A DNA stretch of 64,000 nucleotides from Pontederia crassipes. Lineage: Eukaryota; Streptophyta; Magnoliopsida; Commelinales; Pontederiaceae. The stretch spans positions 1,488,001 through 1,552,000 of the forward strand of contig JAUKPH010000026.1 of assembly GCA_030549335.1 (NCBI GenBank), written 5' to 3'. The position numbers and the translations under genes were made by a program. Positions 23,087 to 33,929 of the stretch are shown here, piece by piece (the stretch's first letter is position 1; the number at the start of each line of letters is the position of its first letter). The notes beneath the pieces were generated by a model, which searched no databases, had not been told where the DNA came from, and worked only from the letters and a program-made list of their open reading frames with translations.

Positions 23087-24986
23087 TGTCACAGACGTGC
23101 TCCACAAATATTATTTTAACATAATCATGCTTCTAATTATATATTAAGTTATTCAAGATACTTATATAGTCATGTTTGTGTGTAGTAATTAACTTTTAGA
23201 TTAAAGCATAATGATAATTAAATTATCGATAAGCACTATAAAGAAATGATATAACATTATTGGGAATAAATTTTAATATTTGTAAATATTATAATAAACA
23301 TGTTTAACTATGATTAACTCAGGTTAATTAGAGACTTAACACTAATTTTTAACAAAATAATATGATTGGACCTTTATTTCAACCAATAGGGTTTCAAGCA
23401 GCTCAAGCAGGTAGCTCACCTGCTACTTAGAAAACTATTTTTCCAAACTCTCATATGACGTGTTAAAATTCTGAAACAAATATATAAATTAAAACATCTT
23501 ATTCTTGTAAAGGAGAAATATTTGCAGAGGAAAATACCTAGCAAAACCGCATGAGAAAATTCGCCAAGATCGCTTGGTTAAGGTAGGGTTTTTTATCCGA
23601 AATTGAGTTTCTTACCATATCTTCGTGGGTAGTTCTTCATAAATCCTGAAATATTTCATGCTTCATCCTCATGAAGTTAGCTTTCCATGACCACAAGAAT
23701 CATATAAAAAGGATTTGTTTAGAGAACATTATGAACCCAGCACCATAGGTCGCTCACTCTGTCTTGAGTCGGAGATAGGTCCATCTTGTCAATTAGGGTT
23801 TGAAATTTATATATGTTTAAATCAATGTTGTTAGGACCGGACCGGAGAAAGACCCGGATAGGTGTCCGTTTCAGGTCGAACTGGTCGGACCGGATAGTAA
23901 TAAAATATTATATTTAATATGATATATTAAATTAAGCTATTGTATTTTGAATATATACCTATGTCAAAAATGTAATTATACAAAAAAATAACAATCATAT
24001 ATCATAAATTTTAAATTTAAGATTTGATGTTAAAATTATTACACACTTAATAAATGAAAATCCTATTGTATCTCACTATTATATATAAAATTTCTATTCT
24101 TTAAATTTTTTATAAATATTTTCCAAAATATTATGAGAAGATTATATATTCTATAAATAAATATATAGTATAATTAGTGATTTATTACATTTGAACTTAT
24201 TAAATATTAAATTAAAGAAATTTTAAATGTGTGTATGTGTATATATATATGTATATATAATATTGTGCTATATTAAGTATGTTATAGTTTTATTGTATAT
24301 TATGCATATATCAAAGAAGTTTGCACCATTCATCTCTAACTAATTTATCTAATATAACAAATAATCTATATAATATAATTAACTTATATTATAATATACA
24401 TTTATGATATTAAATTTTTGAATGAAATAATAATGCATAAGTTAAAGTTCAAAGTTTATCAAATTCTAGACTAAATGAAAGAAAAAAGAGCAAGTGATGT
24501 GTACAAACATAGTCCCACATTGATAATACTTGCAACACAAGGGTAAGTGGACAACTATAAATAAAGGAGAACACTATTGGGTCATTGTGATTCTTTATGG
24601 AGAAAGTTCATTTATGGATATTTTCCAGATTTATAATAATAAGCTTTATAAAATTATTTCTTAACAAAAGAAATAATAAGAAAATTAATTGGCCTAAAAC
24701 TGTAGTTCAACCTAGGTTTTTCTGATTTTGACCGGTTCTTGACTAGTTCAACCCGGTTCAACTAGGGGTCTGGTTTTAGACTTTATACCAGACCGTCTTG
24801 GTGGCCGGTCAAACCGGTCCGACCGGCCGATTTTGTCCGATTCTAATAACACTGTTTAAATAGACTTCACAGTTGTTTGGTGAGAAGTGGAATCATCCGA
24901 TTTGGATGTGTAGATGTGGATAAATGAATTTTACATTTTATAGTGATTTTTCTATAAAGTTCCAAGACATTAACAAAACACGATCC
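23087..24986 (+). mobile_element. LTR C, 3' LTR, truncated and interrupted
   Basis: Begins TGTCACAGACGTGCTCC. TATA-like TATATAAATT is at 23481 and TTAAG|GTAGGG at 23582/23583. The LTR is split by the MULE-like element at 23823-24852 and is lost at about 24986, where the GC-rich minisatellite begins; by comparison with LTR A more than half of it is missing. Confidence 0.6.
23823..24852. mobile_element. MULE-like non-autonomous DNA transposon
   Basis: A 1030-bp insert flanked by perfect 9-bp direct repeats TGTTTAAAT (23814-23822 and 24853-24861). The terminal inverted repeats are short and imperfect: 18 bp with 14 matches, TGTTGTTAGGACCGGAC against TGTTATTAGAATCGGAC. Subterminal sequence is rich in ACCGG/CCGGTC; the core is very AT-rich with no frame for a transposase. 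A 9-bp duplication is typical of Mutator-like elements. A TATA-like ACTATAAATAAAGG at about 24554 is unexplained. Confidence 0.65.
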
Positions 24987-25258
24987 GGGCATCATCGTCG
25001 ATGCGATCGATGTCTGCCTTGGTGCCAATGCGATCAGCCAGCAGTGGCGACGTAGGCGTCATCATCGATGCGGCCGACGTCTGCCTCGGTGCTAGCGCGA
25101 TCAGCCATAGCAGCGTGGGCGTCGTCATCGACGCAGCCGGCATCTGCCTTGGTGCTAGCGCGATCAGCCACTGCGGCGGCGTGGGCATCATCGTCAATGC
25201 AGCCGGCGTCTGCCTTGGTGCCAGCACGATCAGCTAGCCGTGGCAGTGTGGGCATTGT
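24987..25258. repeat. GC-rich 63-67-bp minisatellite, left part
   Basis: Four units, each starting GGCRTCRTC and containing GTCTGCCTTGGTG and GCGATCAGCCA. Several frames are open on both strands because the repeat lacks stop codons; there is no start context or codon pattern for a protein. The remaining units are at 26841-26990. Confidence 0.8.
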
Positions 25259-26840
25259 TGATGCATGCAAAATACAACATATAATCAGCCATGCATTTAA
25301 TCACATTTCGATTCCTTTTCATATAGCACGCATCATTTTCTAACCTTATTTGCTTTAATTTTATAAAAATGGAAATCTACCTAAATTGTATGTTTTATTG
25401 CAGAACATTGAAGAGAATTGAGTCAGGAATCCACAGAAACAAACGGCACTTAAATCGGAGTTCAACAGAGCCAAAAAGTGCAAATTAGTGAAGGCTGTCA
25501 AGTCTGAATTGAATATAACGGATCGTTATATGATCATAACGGCCATAACAGCAAGGGCGTAAATAACTCATTACAGCCCGTTAAAATGCTCAATTTCAAT
25601 TCTACTTCGATTTGGACATTGTAAGGCTATTTTCGATATTTCTTTGACTTTTCTCGGGGATTTCAAGTCCAGATCGAATCCAAACTTTATCCTAAGTCTC
25701 AGGGATGATTAGGAAACATATTTACTCATATTTGAAGAAGTTTTGGATGGTTTTAAAGACCTCTCAAAGTCTATTCCGAATTTAGTTGTTTTAACACAAA
25801 AAGACTTCGAATCAAACCGAAACTCTACGAAAACTCTTGGCACCCTGGAGGTTATAAATAAAGGCTCTAGAAGATAGAAAAACGTGAGCTTGGGTAATTG
25901 GTGGTGCTTGGGTGTGCTTGAGACCTGGGAGTCATGCCATATTACATAAGACGAATTTCAAGGCTTGAAGATCAACTGAAGGAAAAGATTACAACAATTC
26001 GTCATTTGTATTGTGTAACGGTTCAGAGGTCCCGAAGGCTGAGATTCTTCTTCCATCTTTTATTTGGATGCTCTTTTACCTAATTATTATAGTTTATTAT
26101 TTCAATAGATATTTTATATTCTTTTCAAGAAGGAAAACTGTTTGAACCTTATTATTAGTTGAGTTAATTTATCTTTTCGATTTCTTTTGATTATGAATGC
26201 TAAGTTCATTGCCTTTTGATAAGTAATTTGATTTCGGAGATTAGACTACAAACTTGTATGAGGAGTGATTAGTTTCAAGGATTTTTATTGCTTTGATAAT
26301 TGATCTTTTACTTTTAAGTTGAAGCATACATAACATATGTTCGGTAACTCGACGTTTCTGCCAAATTTCGTATGGTCTATTATTCTGTCCAGATTTATAG
26401 GTAAATAATAGTATAGGAGATGCATACCCATGCATCTTAATTCTCTATAAAATTAATAATTGACTTATCTTTTGCGGCTATTAGTTTTATAGAAGTTAAG
26501 GTAGTTTGGTTTACTTGTCTCGAGAGGTCAATACTTTAGGTACTCCTAATCTGTCTTAAAAATCGAAGATATTATTTTCTATTATAACTCAACCATTACA
26601 GATGATCGTCCATAAATTCTAAGGCTCAACACCATTCCATTTTATTTTCTATTATTTATTTTTCTGCACCTTTAATTCTCTATTTTTATCACAAAATTCT
26701 TTTCTTCTCTTAGTAGATTATTGGGATAGATTAAATTTAACTAGTTCTTCATGGGTTCGACACTCTACTCTCTACTTTATTATTTGATACGACTAGTGCA
26801 CTTGCTAACAAATTTATTTGTTACAAAATCTAATGCATCA
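25259..26840 (+). mobile_element. solo LTR (Athila/Tat-like) inside the minisatellite
   Basis: TGATGCATGC... to ...AATGCATCA with the perfect 8-bp terminal inverted repeat TGATGCAT/ATGCATCA, 1582 bp. Flanks ATTGT (25254-25258) and GTCGT (26841-26845) differ by two transitions, consistent with a decayed 5-bp duplication. A TATA box (GTTATAAATAAAGG) is at 25852-25865. The tail has CATGGGTTCGACACTC (26749-26764), shared with 7426-8936. The start matches the minus-strand LTR at 11401. Words of the TAACGGCC type lie in U3 at 25510-25580. Confidence 0.75.
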
Positions 26841-26990
26841 GTCGTCATCGACGCGGCCGACATCTACTTCGGTGACAACGCGATCAGCCATGCCGACGTG
26901 GACGTCTGCCTCGGTGCCAACGCAATCAACCAGCCGTGTCGGCGTGTGGCCGGCGTCTGACTCAGTGCCAGCGCGATCAACCAGCCGAGA
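26841..26990. repeat. GC-rich minisatellite, right part
   Basis: About two and a half units (GTCATCGACGCGGCC, GTCTGCCTCGGTGCC, GCGATCAACCAGCC) continuing the array interrupted at 25258. Confidence 0.75.
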
Positions 26991-28017
26991 TGACACATTT
27001 AAGTTATTTTCGACATGACAGATGACACGTCGGACAATGGGGCGTCCATGTAGGCAATTTACTGGTAAATGGGTAACAACCGATCGTGATGTCCACGAAT
27101 GAAAGATTCACAAAATTGGACGATCTTTCAGTTACAAAATAAAGTTGGGTGATTTTACTGAGAACACACTTTAAGTTGGGTGATCTTTTACTCATACAAC
27201 TTGTAGCCGAAGGAGAATTGATTTATAAAGTGTAAACTTGTGTTCATGACTATTTTTATCTAACTAATTAATTCAATGTTCAAATTGATGCGGAACAAGT
27301 TAATCGTGCTTGATTAGTTTATGCACTTTTAGTATTGCACGGATGTAGCTCGAGAATTATTAGTAGCTACGGTTCAAAAGGAGAAGTGTCATGATTAGAA
27401 TAATTACTTATATTTTATAATTACTACTATTCGATAGAGCTTCTTCTATTTATTAATGTCCTCAATGTTTGGGCATATATATTAATATATATGCCCAAAC
27501 ATTGACATAAAATCATAGTGTATTAAGCGGTTTAATTACACTATTGAACTACATGAATTTTATTTTTGAAGCACAAATTCTTAATCCTGATTATGATTAG
27601 CGATATTTGTTTAGAATCAAACAACATAAATCGTACTTATTTTTCTCCATTAACAAGGATAATTTTTCTACGTGATGATTTTGTCTCTTCCTAATTTGTT
27701 GGTATATAGGTAATCCTTTGTCTTTTGGAAGAAATAATTCAGAATAAAATCCTATTCTAGATCTCATTGGATTCTTTCTATAATTTTTTTATTTCCAAAC
27801 TTATCTAAAGGCTATAGGGCTAAAAGAAAATTTTCTTGATAAGACGCAGTAAATACTTTGGTTCAATGCCAAGAATCATCATGCGTAGATTCTTTATAAT
27901 TTTGATGGAGAATGTGGCGTTTGGTTTGGCTATCGTCAAGAGTCTCCAACGCTCATAATAGGCCGTAGCATGCATGCAGTTTAATATGACTGCACGTAAG
28001 GAGTTGTGCTAAAATAA
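26991..28017. other. unassigned sequence, no gene seen
   Basis: No open frame with support. 27090-27200 has two similar phrases (AAGTTGGGTGATTTTACTG and AAGTTGGGTGATCTTTTACT). A perfect 44-bp palindrome is at 27462-27505. It may be the LTR or leader of the copia element that follows, but I could not define LTR ends. Confidence 0.4.
27462..27505. repeat. perfect 44-bp palindrome
   Basis: Two 22-bp arms with no spacer, left arm TCAATGTTTGGGCATATATA plus TT. It would form a hairpin or cruciform. No feature around it explains it. Confidence 0.9.
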
Positions 28018-28290
28018 GTGCAGTTTCGGCGCGGCGCAACGCATGAGCAGGCCACAGCCTGCTACGCGATACCGCAGGGCGCAAGGCGCGCGCGGCCTAT
28101 GGCCCGCTGCGCGTCACGCGCGCACGCACGCGTGCATCCCGCCGCGCGGGTGAGCGGGCCACCAACCCGATGTCGCTGCCCAAGCACGCAAAAGCAGGCC
28201 AGGGGCCCGGTGCCGCAGCGCGCGGATGTGTGCGGCCGTTCGGCCTTCGGCCCGCTGCATTTTCTTTGGGCTTGATATGGCCCAGCAGAA
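28018..28290. other. GC-rich island in AT-rich leader
   Basis: About 270 bp, much richer in G+C than the flanks, with many CGCG and GGCCC words and an 85-codon open frame on + without recognisable features. The borders with AT-rich DNA are abrupt. GC-rich leaders occur in some plant copia elements; a separate insertion is equally possible. Confidence 0.5.
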
Positions 28291-28972
28291 CAGTTACATT
28301 TGTTTTTTTTTTAAATTAGATTTAGAAAACTCGGGAAAATAATAGGAAAATGACAAAAATGTGTTTTTTAACTCAGAAATTTCTGAAATGCTTTTGAATT
28401 GTGATATATGCTTGACATAATTGTATGCATTTTTTGTTATGATGCATTTTATAAGTTTTTATGTCATGATAAATATATATGAAAAATTAGATTATTTCTA
28501 ATTTATGCACATTATTAAGTTATAAATTTATGAATAACTTTATGAAATTTCATAATGTTTAATATGCATATTTTGTACTTGTGCATATGGAATTCTGCAT
28601 ATTATGCCATGTTACTATGTGTAATCTATAGTAATTGATATTCTTATAAATTATCAAGTCATATTTAATTCTAAGTATGAGTGATATGTACTTAGTTAGT
28701 TTTAATACAAAATAATCAGATTATGTTTGATTATGAAATTTTGTATTTTTTGAATAATTATGTGAATCAATATGAGAATGGAAATTATTTCATAAAAGAA
28801 ATGATCATGTAATTTTAATAAGAAAATTTGTAGAATATTTTTTTCTAAAAATTGTATGACTTTTGTTTTATGCATATTAGTGGTATTATGCATATTTCTA
28901 AGTACATGAAATAATCATGTCATTTTGTCATGCGTTATATATAATAATGAATTTACGTAAAATTCCTTCGTA

Positions 28973-29520
28973 TATGTAATAAGAAATTTATTTTCTTTAT
29001 GAAAGAACATGCGCATATACGACAAATTAGGCATAATATGAAATTATGTTACATATTAGGAATAATATGTGTTATGTAAATTTGTGAGTCATTAATTCAC
29101 ATAGTTATAATAAGATATGCACAAATTATTTTTGTCACATCTTTATGTGAAATATGCACATTAATTATGACAAAATATATTATTTTATGAATAGACATAT
29201 GTGCATACATATGTTTTTTATTGCAAATGAAATGTTTTGCATAATTTTATATGATGACAATTTATACAATAACTTCTAATTCACAATATGTGCACAATAT
29301 TATGAATTATTTATTTATGTACATAATTGGGGATTATGTGAAATAGATGTAGAGTTAGACATTTGATAATAATTGTGTGATTATTCATATGTCTATTATC
29401 ATGCTTATGTTAATTATATGTATGTGACAAATAATATTCATTTTTATGTAAATGAATTGTATGGTTATTTGTGTGCATAATATACATTCATATATGTGAT
29501 TTATGCAATGTTTACTTTGA
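28973..29520 (+). repeat. direct repeat, copy 1 (~548 bp)
   Basis: Starts TATGTAATAAGAAATTTA and ends near GCAATGTTTACTTTGA. The second copy is at 29734-30418, with few differences by eye apart from the RTE-tailed insert. Confidence 0.85.
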
Positions 29521-29733
29521 ATGCATAAATATTTGTGAATTATAAATGTGACATGTTTCATAAAACTTAGGATGAAATAAGTTTGACATTATGAGACATA
29601 AGTAGTCCTATTTTTAGATATTCATGCACATAATTATGTTTTATTTACTTAAAGTGTATTTAAGTGTGACACTTATGTAAATTGACATGATAATCCAAAT
29701 ACACACATTATTAGTTCATTATGTCATTTGGAC

Positions 29734-30418
29734 TATGTAATAAGGAATTTATTTTCTTTATGAAAGAACATGCGCATATACGACAAATTAGGCATAATAT
29801 GAAATTATGTTACATATTAGGAATAATATGTGTTATGTGAATTTGTGAGTCATTAACTCCGCCTATGTTTTATAGCCGGTCCCAAGCCCGGATAAAGGAG
29901 GAGGGTTGTGTTAGGCTCCGACAGTCAGCGTAAAACTCTGTCGAATCTCATGAACATGGATCAACGAAACGTCGTATGATCGATGTAGCCGACCCCACCT
30001 AGTGGGATAAGGCTTTGTTGTTGTTGTTGTTGTTGTTGTTTATGTGAAATATGCACATTAATTGTGACAAATTATATTATTTTATGAATAGACATATGTG
30101 CATACATATATTTTTTATTGCAAATGAAATGTTTTGCATAATTTTATATGATTACAATTTATACAATAACTTCTAATTCACAATATGTGCACAATATTAT
30201 GAATTATTTATTTATGTACATAATTGGGAATTATGTGGAATAGAGGTAGAGTTAGACATTTGATAATAATTGTGTGATTATTCGTATGTCTATTATCATG
30301 CTTATGTTAATTATATGTATGTGACAAATAATATTCATTTTTATGTAAATGAATTGTATGGTTATTTGTGTGCATAATATACATTCATATATGTAATTTA
30401 TGCAATGTTTAATTTGTA
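29734..30418 (+). repeat. direct repeat, copy 2, carrying an insert
   Basis: Matches copy 1 on both sides of 29857-30040. About 50 bp present in copy 1 (29095-29143) is missing at the insertion point, so the insertion came with a small deletion and after the duplication. Confidence 0.85.
29857..30040 (+). mobile_element. short RTE-tailed retroelement
   Basis: The last ~65 bp (GTCGTATGATC, GTAGCCGACCCCACC, AGTGGGATAAGGC, then TTG repeats) matches the 3' end of the RTE LINE at 54961-57039. The first ~115 bp (ATAGCCGGTCCCAAGCCCGG, GGAGGAGGGTTGTGTTAGGC) is not seen in that LINE. It is therefore either a 3' piece of another RTE subfamily or a non-autonomous, SINE-like element using the RTE tail. 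No target duplication is clear. Confidence 0.65.
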
Positions 30419-30569
30419 TGATGGTCATGATAACAATTTTTATTGAGTGGTGCGTGACATGTGCACGTCTAGGAAAGTACTCAAAAGAGATTGTTAGTAG
30501 AAAATATAATACCATCTTTCTCTGTGGACTTACCTGATGTATTGTTAACATAGTCTCCAAAATTTATTA

Positions 30570-33500
30570 TGTTTACATGACATGGGGACATTTTTTCAAT
30601 TATTATGGTGACGAGGCGAAGGGGTGATGATTTTCTAATTGGCACATTGCAAATATAAGGAAAGAGCTCTCATTGCAGAACTCTGATTGTCCTGACCAAA
30701 ATTTTGAAAATGATATATTAATCACATCATATATTTTTTAGATGATTTTGGATGTTTGTTCTCTAAAATGAATAGATAGTACATTGGCACAACATATTAT
30801 TTTAATGAATGATAATTATTTTTTCGGATAGTAGAAGATGAGTAGGAGCATAGGACCATCTCAGTGTCATTGCCTTAAAAATATTAATATGTCATTATTT
30901 ATTAATATATGCGACAAGAAAATATGCAAAAAAACTAACTCATTTCCCTTATGTAAGTTTGACAATACATAAGTGACACAAAAAAGGAGTCTTTGAAAAA
31001 TGACAAAGTCAAAAGGAATATGTCAAAAGTGGCACATGGCAAAAGATGACCTCTGTCACTATCACGATTCTCACGATATTGATGGAACAAAATCGTCAAG
31101 AAAATCATAACTCTTACAAAAGTTTCCTTCAACAGATGTGTTATATATTTGTATGTGATGATAAACTTGACGACTGAGTTAGAGAATCTTTGTTATACTT
31201 TTTAGAATGACCACGTGATAATTACTTATTTTTAATAAGTATGGTATGCTTACACACATATTTGATTTTCAGTGAAAATATCAAATATTTTGATATTTAT
31301 TTTAAGAATATGTATCGTCTTCAACTAGGACATGATGTCCATGTCAAAAAGAAAATTGTTGCAATTTTTTGACAAAAATCATAGTCCCGTGAATAATGTA
31401 TAGATACTAAGAAGGGCTAACACTATTCAAATCGATGTGAGAAATATATGCAAAATAATGTGCTACACTTGTGAAAAATACGATAATTTTCGCTCGTGAT
31501 TGCACTGAGTCGAAAAATATTGATATAATCGTATGATAGTTTTGTTTAATCATAATGTTGTTTTGCTGTTAAAACTCATCTTTTTATGGATTGATTATTG
31601 GAATAATTTATCGTGCAGTTAAAGAATAATGAACTCTTTGGATGATTTAGCCATTCACGCCAAAGGACATAGTTGGAAACAACACAAAAGTGGGAGTTAA
31701 AAAGATTATGACTTGCTTAATTTTCTTGTGCAATAGATGAATCTTCTTATCTTCATTGTCCTATTGTACCACTATTTTAAAGTGGATATGTGTATAGTAT
31801 CTACATTTGAATTTGGACAAACTTAGTTGTGTATTCACGTTTATCATTAAATTTCATATTTAATGAAATTCCTTTATGATAATTTTTTGAAAAATGATTT
31901 TCTATGTCTTGATTACTTTAAGTATTCAAGTTGAATATTCATGTCATATGTGACGTAAATAAGTGTGCCAAAAGTTTTGGCTAGTTAATTAGTGACATTT
32001 TTTAGGCAACATAGATATAGACTAGCTTGATAATATATTTTCTCCCTAAAGTTATTTTGCCTACTTTTGTGACAATGTCTAATTGACAAGAAAATATGAA
32101 AATCATTTATGAATAGAAAATTACAATAATTAACTTGTATTGAATTCTAAGATTCTATATGGTTTCCTTCATCACATTTTCGCATTATAAAATCATAAAT
32201 ATTATTTATCTAAGTTGGTAACATGAATTATTTTATATAAATTCATGAACTTAAATAGAGATTCAATTATGATCGCAAGATTAATACCTTGCTGACTACA
32301 TTGATATTGCAAAATGGTTGAAGTTTATTCAAAGAGTCTAGTGATGAAAATGATATAGTTATATGAGTAACTATATTTCGCAATGGTAAGTTTTGCGGAT
32401 ACGATGAAATCATAATCTACTTGAATATATGATGCATCTAAATTCCAAGTTTGTATTTGGTATATTATTGTTAATGCTGCCTCAATCAGTAGGAGTTATT
32501 GAAATAACAAGTAGAGATGTGGCATTCATGTATATATTTTTCTTGGCTGAACAAGATTATATAACATCTTCACTTTAGAAGCTGAAGATTCAGAGTTGAC
32601 AATGCATGTGATTGATTTGTGGTTTGTCCATATTATCTTCTCACACCTCACTCCGAGTGGGAGCAATTCACAATCAACTCATGAGTAATGTTCATTTATT
32701 GAAACATATGACTTGTGTTTCATGTTGTCAATATCGAATGATTATATGAAATGAACATGAGCCTAAAATAAGTAATGGAGGTTCTCTCAGACTAGATAAA
32801 GAAAATGGTTAATGCAAAGAGTTAAAGTCTAAAGAAGAAAATCAAGTCAATGACTTAATAAATCATCCGTCTTGCCTCGAAATAAGTCGATATGGATGAT
32901 AAGAGATTTAAAAATGATGAAAAACAACATTTGCAAAAGGAGTGCTGACTATAGAGAAATTATGATGTTTTTTTCTCGTTCGTCAAAAGTCTAGCTATTG
33001 TTTCACTATTAAATGAAAAATACATAAATCTATTTGAATGCTTAAATGTAAAAGTATTGAGTGTAATATGTAGTTTGTAACGATCCATTTATGGATTTAG
33101 TATTCGTCTAAATAATGATATACATGTCATTATGTTTATATCCACTTTTATGGATAAATATATCATGACATTATATGTGAAACAATATTATGTATAGCTA
33201 GAAGTAATAAGGGATTTCTTCTATTAATGAAGCATTTAATGTCTTTCTATAGAAATGACATGGATGAGACAGTTGCTCACATCGGGTGTAAAATTTACAT
33301 AAGAATTGTTCAAATAAATTTATTACTTTGTAGAAAGAGTCGTCTGTCATAAAGATGAATTGAACATTCTACGAGAAAATGTATACTCACCGATACTTTT
33401 ATTAAAAGAGATAATTTTCAATCTCATGACTTTTTCTAAGACTCTATAAGTAACAAAAGGAAATGTTCTTTTGTAAATTTGATCAGTGATCAAACATGCA

Positions 33501-33929
33501 CAATAAGTTGAGCAGTCTGATATTTGTGTCATTGGTCAAATGAGAAATTTACATACTAATGCAGGGCACCTATATTGGATGACGATTAAGAGAATAATTA
33601 CACACCTCATGGGCATCTTGACTCTCATTTTGCCTATGATGGAGATCGATTTGCTTAATAAAATAGACGCCTATTAAGAGGACGATATTAACAAGAACAA
33701 ATTTATCTCTAATTATGTCTTCATATTATAGAATGACATATTGCAAAGTTTAGCTAATGCAAAATTATATAAAGTAGTTAATTATAAAAACTTGGGTTTG
33801 TGTTAGACTCAGTGATGGAATTGAAGCCTTTTGGTTAAGTAAATTATTTTACTCTTGTATTGACAATGGTCAAGTATGTCTTTGTTGCAATATGTATGTC
33901 ATTATTGCTTGATAAAAGGATGGACCATT
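30570..33929 (+). pseudogene. decayed Ty1/copia gag-pol, first part
   Basis: No frame is open for long, but copia landmarks occur in the expected order: a gag zinc knuckle reading CYTC...RDCTE at 31461-31509 (one frameshift between halves), a protease-region phrase VGNNTKVGVK at 31672-31701, and an RNase H-region phrase HLYWMTIKRIITHLMGI at 33567-33617 followed by KNKFISNYVF. These are the particle, processing and reverse-transcription proteins of a copia element, now full of stops and indels. The element continues after the solo LTR at 36513. RT motifs between 32000 and 33500 were not recognised. Confidence 0.6.

Larger units (their letters stand above)
28291..30420 (+). mobile_element. AT-rich leader-like region with a large direct repeat
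   Basis: No gene. Strongly AT-rich with many ATGCATA/TATGCACA words. It contains the duplicated block listed separately and an RTE-tailed insert. Its position directly upstream of copia gag traces suggests a long untranslated leader. Confidence 0.35.

Noticed and set aside
27000..28017. 5' LTR of the copia relic
   Set aside because: No TG...CA ends, primer site or second copy could be located, so only an unassigned region is reported.
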